From contig CAJUSO010000036.1 in assembly GCA_910588965.1 (NCBI GenBank), positions 1 through 36,218 on the forward strand: 36,218 bases of DNA, in the 5' to 3' direction. This stretch comes from an uncultured Lachnospiraceae bacterium (GTDB lineage Bacteria > Bacillota > Clostridia > Lachnospirales > Lachnospiraceae). This document shows, piece by piece, positions 33,165-36,218 of this stretch (its first letter is position 1; every line of letters begins with the position of its first letter). Made by a program: the position numbers and the translations under genes. The notes under the pieces were generated by a model that did not search any database, had not been told where the DNA came from, and saw only the letters and a list, made by a program, of their open reading frames with translations.

Positions 33165-33197
33165 AATGTCAGGGCTTAATCATGCTGCTTTGTACTG

Positions 33198-33213
33198 AGC
33201 CCCCAAGGGGGCT
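33198..33213 (+). other. Short perfect hairpin after the operon
   Basis: AGCCCCC (33198-33204), AA, GGGGGCT (33207-33213). The two-base loop is too tight for a full stem and no T-run follows, so I do not call it a terminator. No gene is seen in 33165-33521; this stretch holds this hairpin, the terminator at 33280 and the VapBC promoter. Confidence 0.4.
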
Positions 33214-33279
33214 GTCGGGGAATAGAAATCCAAACAAAGGGATTCTGCGCCCTGAAATAGATACTGCAAAAAGAAGGGA

Positions 33280-33341
33280 ACAGTCCGGTAAAAATCCAGG
33301 GCCTTGAAAAGCCTGAATTTCTACCGGACTGTCTTTTTCTT
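33280..33341 (+). terminator. Strong Rho-independent terminator of the HerA operon
   Basis: ACAGTCCGGTA (33280-33290) pairs perfectly with TACCGGACTGT (33322-33332); inner CCAGG/CCTG segments add to the stem. CTTTTTCTT follows. It lies ~115 bases after the radical SAM stop and separates the operon from the toxin-antitoxin pair. Confidence 0.9.
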
Positions 33342-33438
33342 ATCTATCAGGGACATAACAGAGATGAGAGGAAAAATATATGGATGTTATGCAAAGAAGA
33401 ATCTATATTTATATAGTTTATTTTGAAGCAATATGGTA

Positions 33439-33465
33439 TGATATAATAAGCAGTGACAGATCTGT
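33439..33465 (+). promoter_or_regulatory. Extended -10 promoter and palindrome before the VapBC pair
   Basis: TGATATAAT (33439-33447) is an extended -10 (TGnTATAAT). Nine bases on, ACAGATCTGT (33456-33465) is a perfect 10-bp palindrome near the expected transcription start, fitting an autoregulatory operator for the antitoxin/toxin complex. No clear -35 box is present. Confidence 0.5.
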
Positions 33466-33521
33466 GATGGTAACACAGAAAGCAGAAGCTTTATATTATA
33501 AATGATGAAAGGGAGGGTTTT

Positions 33522-33728
33522 ATGATACAAATACAAGGATATTATGATGGGGCAGTATGCATTCCGCTGGAAAAGGGGAATCTGCGGGCGAACCAGAAGG
33601 TTCTGATTACTGTTTTGGAGGAAGAAATCCCATCCCATCCCCGCAGGCTGGGGACGTTGGAGGGCAAGGCGACGGTGGCTTTTGCGGAGGATTGGGAAAT
33701 GAGCGACGAGGAGTTTTTTAACATATGA
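33522..33728 (+). CDS. vapB: VapB-type antitoxin
   Basis: A 68-residue protein, MIQIQGYYDGAVCIPLEKGNL onward, with a short N-terminal beta-rich part (likely dimerisation and DNA binding) and a C-terminal tail (RRLGTLEGKATVAFAEDWEMSDEEFFNI) of the kind that wraps a PIN-domain toxin. GGGAGGG precedes the ATG. Its TGA overlaps the ATG of the toxin frame by four bases (ATGA at 33725-33728), the standard antitoxin-first arrangement. The frame is intact, whereas the partner toxin carries a nonsense codon. Confidence 0.75.
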   Translation: MIQIQGYYDGAVCIPLEKGNLRANQKVLITVLEEEIPSHPRRLGTLEGKATVAFAEDWEMSDEEFFNI

Positions 33729-34132
33729 AGCTGCTTTTAGATACACATTATCTGCTTTAGATGTTTCTTGATACGTCTAAAATCTCTAAGGACATACAGG
33801 GATTATTGGTATCGGTTAAAAATGAAATATATTATAGCCAAGCCAGTTTATGGGAGATATCAATCAAATACTCTCTAGGGAAATTATTTTTGAATGGGAT
33901 TACGCCAGAAAGGCTATATGGGGAAATAGGAGACAGCTTCCTGTTATGTAAGAAGTTGGACAATAATGAACTGGTTTCTTCCTATAATCTGCCAAGGGAA
34001 CACAAAGATCCGTTTGACAGAATTATTATATGGCAGGCAATAAGGGGGGATATGGTATTGCTTTCTGTAGATACAAAGATGGATGCTTACGAAAGATACG
34101 GATTGAAACTATATCCATACAAAAATGATTAA
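33725..34132 (+). pseudogene. vapC: VapC PIN-domain toxin with in-frame nonsense codon
   Basis: From ATG 33725 the frame reads MKLLLDTHYLL, then TAG (33758-33760), then ATG TTT CTT GAT, continuing in the same frame to 34132. PIN toxins normally read MKLLLDTHxLLW here, so TAG most likely replaced a TGG tryptophan codon. The first catalytic Asp (D6) lies before the stop; later acidic residues (SLWEISIKYS, PFDRIIIWQA, SVDTKMDAY) lie after it. Re-initiation at the ATG directly after TAG would give 123 residues lacking D6. The toxin ribonuclease is therefore probably dead, unless the stop is suppressed. No other damage is visible, so the mutation looks recent. Confidence 0.85.
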
Positions 34133-34152
34133 TAGGGGTTAAAGGGAATTTT

Positions 34153-34218
34153 TCTGCAGGGTAGGGTAGTTTTGCCTCCTGCAGATTTTCAGGAGGCGGG
34201 GAACTGCCTCCGATTTTT
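34153..34218 (+). promoter_or_regulatory. Overlapping alternative hairpins ending in a terminator
   Basis: Three mutually exclusive stems share bases: TCTGCAGG (34153-34160) with CCTGCAGA (34178-34185); GCCTCCTG (34174-34181) with CAGGAGGC (34190-34197); and GGAGGC (34192-34197) with GCCTCC (34206-34211), the last followed by TTTTT. The arrangement resembles an attenuator, or simply a strong terminator after the toxin gene. Confidence 0.55.
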
Positions 34219-34352
34219 ATATACGTTAGAGGCATGTCCAAGACTCGCTGTTTCCAGCGGTATACCGTCACGAGGGAGGGGAAGGGATTAGGGGTTATGT
34301 TTAGAAAATTTTAAGAAATTGTAATAAAAATGTAGTATATTACTTTTTTTTG

Positions 34353-34361
34353 TGTTATACT
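34353..34361 (+). promoter_or_regulatory. Extended -10 promoter of the oligoendopeptidase gene
   Basis: TGTTATACT is an extended -10 element (TGnTATACT), 60 bases before the oligoendopeptidase ATG; the -35 region is weak (TAGTAT at 34333). AAGGAGGGA provides the ribosome binding site. The rest of 34219-34352 shows no gene. Confidence 0.45.
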
Positions 34362-34421
34362 CTAATATGTATGCTACAGACAGACGAATGTCCACCTAGC
34401 ACATAGACAAGGAGGGAAAGG

Positions 34422-36095
34422 ATGAAACTTTCAGAAATGCCTTATGAGAGGCTGGATCAGGATTGGATGGAGCGCACCTTTGCATCCCTGATTGAGCGGC
34501 AGAAGCAGGCGGCAGACGGTGCGGGGCAGTTTGCCGTCCATCAGGAGTATTACCGCCTGATGAACCATATACAGACCTGTAAGGTATTGGCAAGATTTCG
34601 GTATGATATGGATACTTCCGATGCATTTTATGCGGATGAGGTGGAATTTTACGATAAAGTAGGCCCTGTGGTCCAGAGCCTGGATAAGAAATACCAGGAG
34701 GTGCTGCTCGCATCCCCTTACCGCCCTTATATGGAAGGGAAGATTGGCCAGGTGGCCTTTCGGAATATGGAACTGGCTTTCCGTTCTATGGATGAGAAGC
34801 TGATTCCCCTGTGCCAGGAGGAAAATGCCCTGGCTGCCAAGTATGTAAAGGTGATTGCCTCAGCAGAAATCCCCTTTGAAGGGGAGGTATACAATATTTC
34901 CCAGATGGGCAAGTTCCTGAAAAACCAGGACCGCGCCGTGCGCCGGCAGGCCTGGAAGGCGCTCAGCGGTTATTTTATGGGCGTGACAGGTGAGATAGAC
35001 GGCATTTTTGACAGTATGGTAAAAAACCGCACCAAACAGGCGCAGGAAATGGGCTATCAGGAGTATACCGCCTTGGGTTATTGCCGGATGAACCGCAACA
35101 GCTATGGGCAGCAGGAGGTGGAACGCTTCCGCAGCCAGGTAAAAAAATACCTTGTCCCATTGGCTACGGAAATTTACGAAAGCCGCAGGAAACGCCTGGG
35201 CATTGAAAAGCTGTCATACATTGACGATGACATGTTCTTTCCGGATGGGAACCCAGCACCCCAGGGGACGCCGGAAGAAATCCTGGCCCAGGGGCAGCAG
35301 ATGTACCGGGAGCTATCCCCAGAGACGGCAGAATTTTTTGATTTCATGATGGAACATGAGCTGATGGACGTGCTGGGCAGGAAGTCGAAAAAGCAGGGCG
35401 GCTATATGGATTATATGCCAGAGTTTAAGGCGCCCCTTATTTTTGCCAACTTCAATGGGACCAGCGGCGATGTGGACGTCATTACCCATGAGTGCGGCCA
35501 TGCTTTCCAGGGCTACCTTATGCGGAATGAGGAAATCCGTGAATATCTGGATATCACGATGGAGACGGCTGAAATCCACTCTATGGCTATGGAATATTTT
35601 ACAGAAAAATGGATGGAAGGGTTTTTCGGCTCCCGGGCGGCAGATTACTGCAGGATGCACTTGGAGGATAGTATCTGTTTCGTTCCCTATGGCTGCATGG
35701 TGGACGAGTTCCAGCACATTATCTATGCGCATCCGGAACTGTCCCCAGAAGGGCGTAAGGACGTCTGGAAAAAGCTGGAGAAAGAGTACCGCCCCCATCT
35801 GGACTTCGAAGGGGATCCGTTTTTTGGGAACGGCGGCCGCTGGCAGATGCAGCTCCATATTTTTGAGGTGCCTTTTTATTACATTGATTACTGCCTGTCC
35901 ACAATCTGTGCGTTACAGTACAAGGTAAAAATGGATGAGGATTTCCAAGGGGCGTGGGACAGCTATCTGAGGCTGTGCAGGCTGTCTGCGAAGGAGTTTT
36001 ATGTCCCGATGCTGGAAAAGGCCGGCTTGGAGAGCCCATTTGAAGACGGATGCATCCAGGGGATTGTCAGGCATTTTGAGAAGAGGCTATTTTAA
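34422..36095 (+). CDS. M3-family oligoendopeptidase
   Basis: A 557-residue zinc metallopeptidase. The zinc motif is HECGH (His356, Glu357, His360) in VITHECGHAFQGYL, and the third ligand is a glutamate ~25-30 residues downstream (METAEIHSMAMEYF). The C-terminal substrate-binding block (GRWQMQLHIFEVPFYYIDYCLS) is also typical of M3 enzymes. Length and layout fit the M3 group distinct from classical PepF. It hydrolyses short cytoplasmic peptides; there is no signal peptide. AAGGAGGGAAAGG precedes the ATG. It appears monocistronic in this window. No gene is supported in 36096-36218. Confidence 0.9.
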   Translation: MKLSEMPYERLDQDWMERTFASLIERQKQAADGAGQFAVHQEYYRLMNHIQTCKVLARFRYDMDTSDAFYADEVEFYDKVGPVVQSLDKKYQEVLLASPYRPYMEGKIGQVAFRNMELAFRSMDEKLIPLCQEENALAAKYVKVIASAEIPFEGEVYNISQMGKFLKNQDRAVRRQAWKALSGYFMGVTGEIDGIFDSMVKNRTKQAQEMGYQEYTALGYCRMNRNSYGQQEVERFRSQVKKYLVPLATEIYESRRKRLGIEKLSYIDDDMFFPDGNPAPQGTPEEILAQGQQMYRELSPETAEFFDFMMEHELMDVLGRKSKKQGGYMDYMPEFKAPLIFANFNGTSGDVDVITHECGHAFQGYLMRNEEIREYLDITMETAEIHSMAMEYFTEKWMEGFFGSRAADYCRMHLEDSICFVPYGCMVDEFQHIIYAHPELSPEGRKDVWKKLEKEYRPHLDFEGDPFFGNGGRWQMQLHIFEVPFYYIDYCLSTICALQYKVKMDEDFQGAWDSYLRLCRLSAKEFYVPMLEKAGLESPFEDGCIQGIVRHFEKRLF

Positions 36096-36218
36096 AACCT
36101 GCGTCATCTGCCCTTTGCCAGGGCGTTTCGCATCTGTTGCCGCTGCAGCCGGTTGCCGCAGCAAGGAATGGGGCGGTTTAACACGTTAAAACAATACAAC
36201 GGCAGTTGGTTAGCAAGG

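Noticed and set aside
36001..36189. 62-codon open frame overlapping the 3' end of the oligoendopeptidase gene
   Set aside because: It is out of frame with a clearly conserved gene and has no ribosome binding site or recognisable motif.

Overview
The window looks like chromosomal DNA of a flagellated, Gram-positive gut anaerobe, most likely a Lachnospiraceae-type Clostridium. This is inferred from strong AGGAGG ribosome binding sites, a Maf-type flagellin glycosylation locus, a phosphofructokinase with the PPi-type signature, and the phage and toxin-antitoxin families present. I see no rRNA, tRNA or CRISPR array. All assignments come from reading motifs; no database search was run.

Region 1 (1-4383) is the right end of a prophage. 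It holds a large tail/receptor-binding protein cut by the window edge, whose last ~45 residues look like the variable region of a diversity-generating retroelement target, followed by an XhlA-like protein, a holin and an NlpC/P60 endolysin with a strong terminator. Homology to flagellin begins immediately after (about 4384-4390). The flagellin (to 5349) lacks its N-terminal ~70 residues and its expression signals, so the prophage appears to sit inside a flagellin gene.

Region 2 (5461-14218) is a nine-gene same-strand flagellar glycosylation operon: a small helical protein, Maf glycosyltransferase, PseB-like dehydratase, methyltransferase, aldo/keto reductase, FemAB-like protein, SpsF-like cytidylyltransferase, class III aminotransferase and a GNAT acetyltransferase. 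The GNAT reading frame crosses three 43-bp tandem repeats, whose period is not a multiple of three. Prophage insertion could silence both the flagellin and this operon.

Region 3 (14219-17039) holds a ZIP metal transporter with a structured leader that can mask its ribosome binding site, then on the minus strand a PPi-type phosphofructokinase and a small membrane protein.

Region 4 (17040-23754) contains a divergently transcribed HTH-like protein, a 1509-residue protein kinase/NB-ARC/TPR protein with a 36-bp in-frame minisatellite in its activation segment, and an MBL-fold hydrolase.

Region 5 (23924-33341) is the best candidate for an undescribed system. An XRE regulator and a near-consensus promoter precede an eight-gene operon: HerA/FtsK-like ATPase, a protein with a hydrophobic N-terminus, an unknown protein, a zinc-ribbon dynamin-like GTPase, an LpxD-like acyltransferase (odd in a Gram-positive), a coiled-coil protein beginning MGGCCVGNCC, a 49-codon ORF and a radical SAM/SPASM enzyme. 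A strong terminator closes the unit. I infer a membrane-linked ATPase/GTPase machine with protein or peptide modification enzymes, possibly a conflict or immunity system.

Region 6 (33439-36095) has a VapBC-like module whose toxin carries a nonsense codon, a set of competing hairpins, and a complete M3-family oligoendopeptidase.
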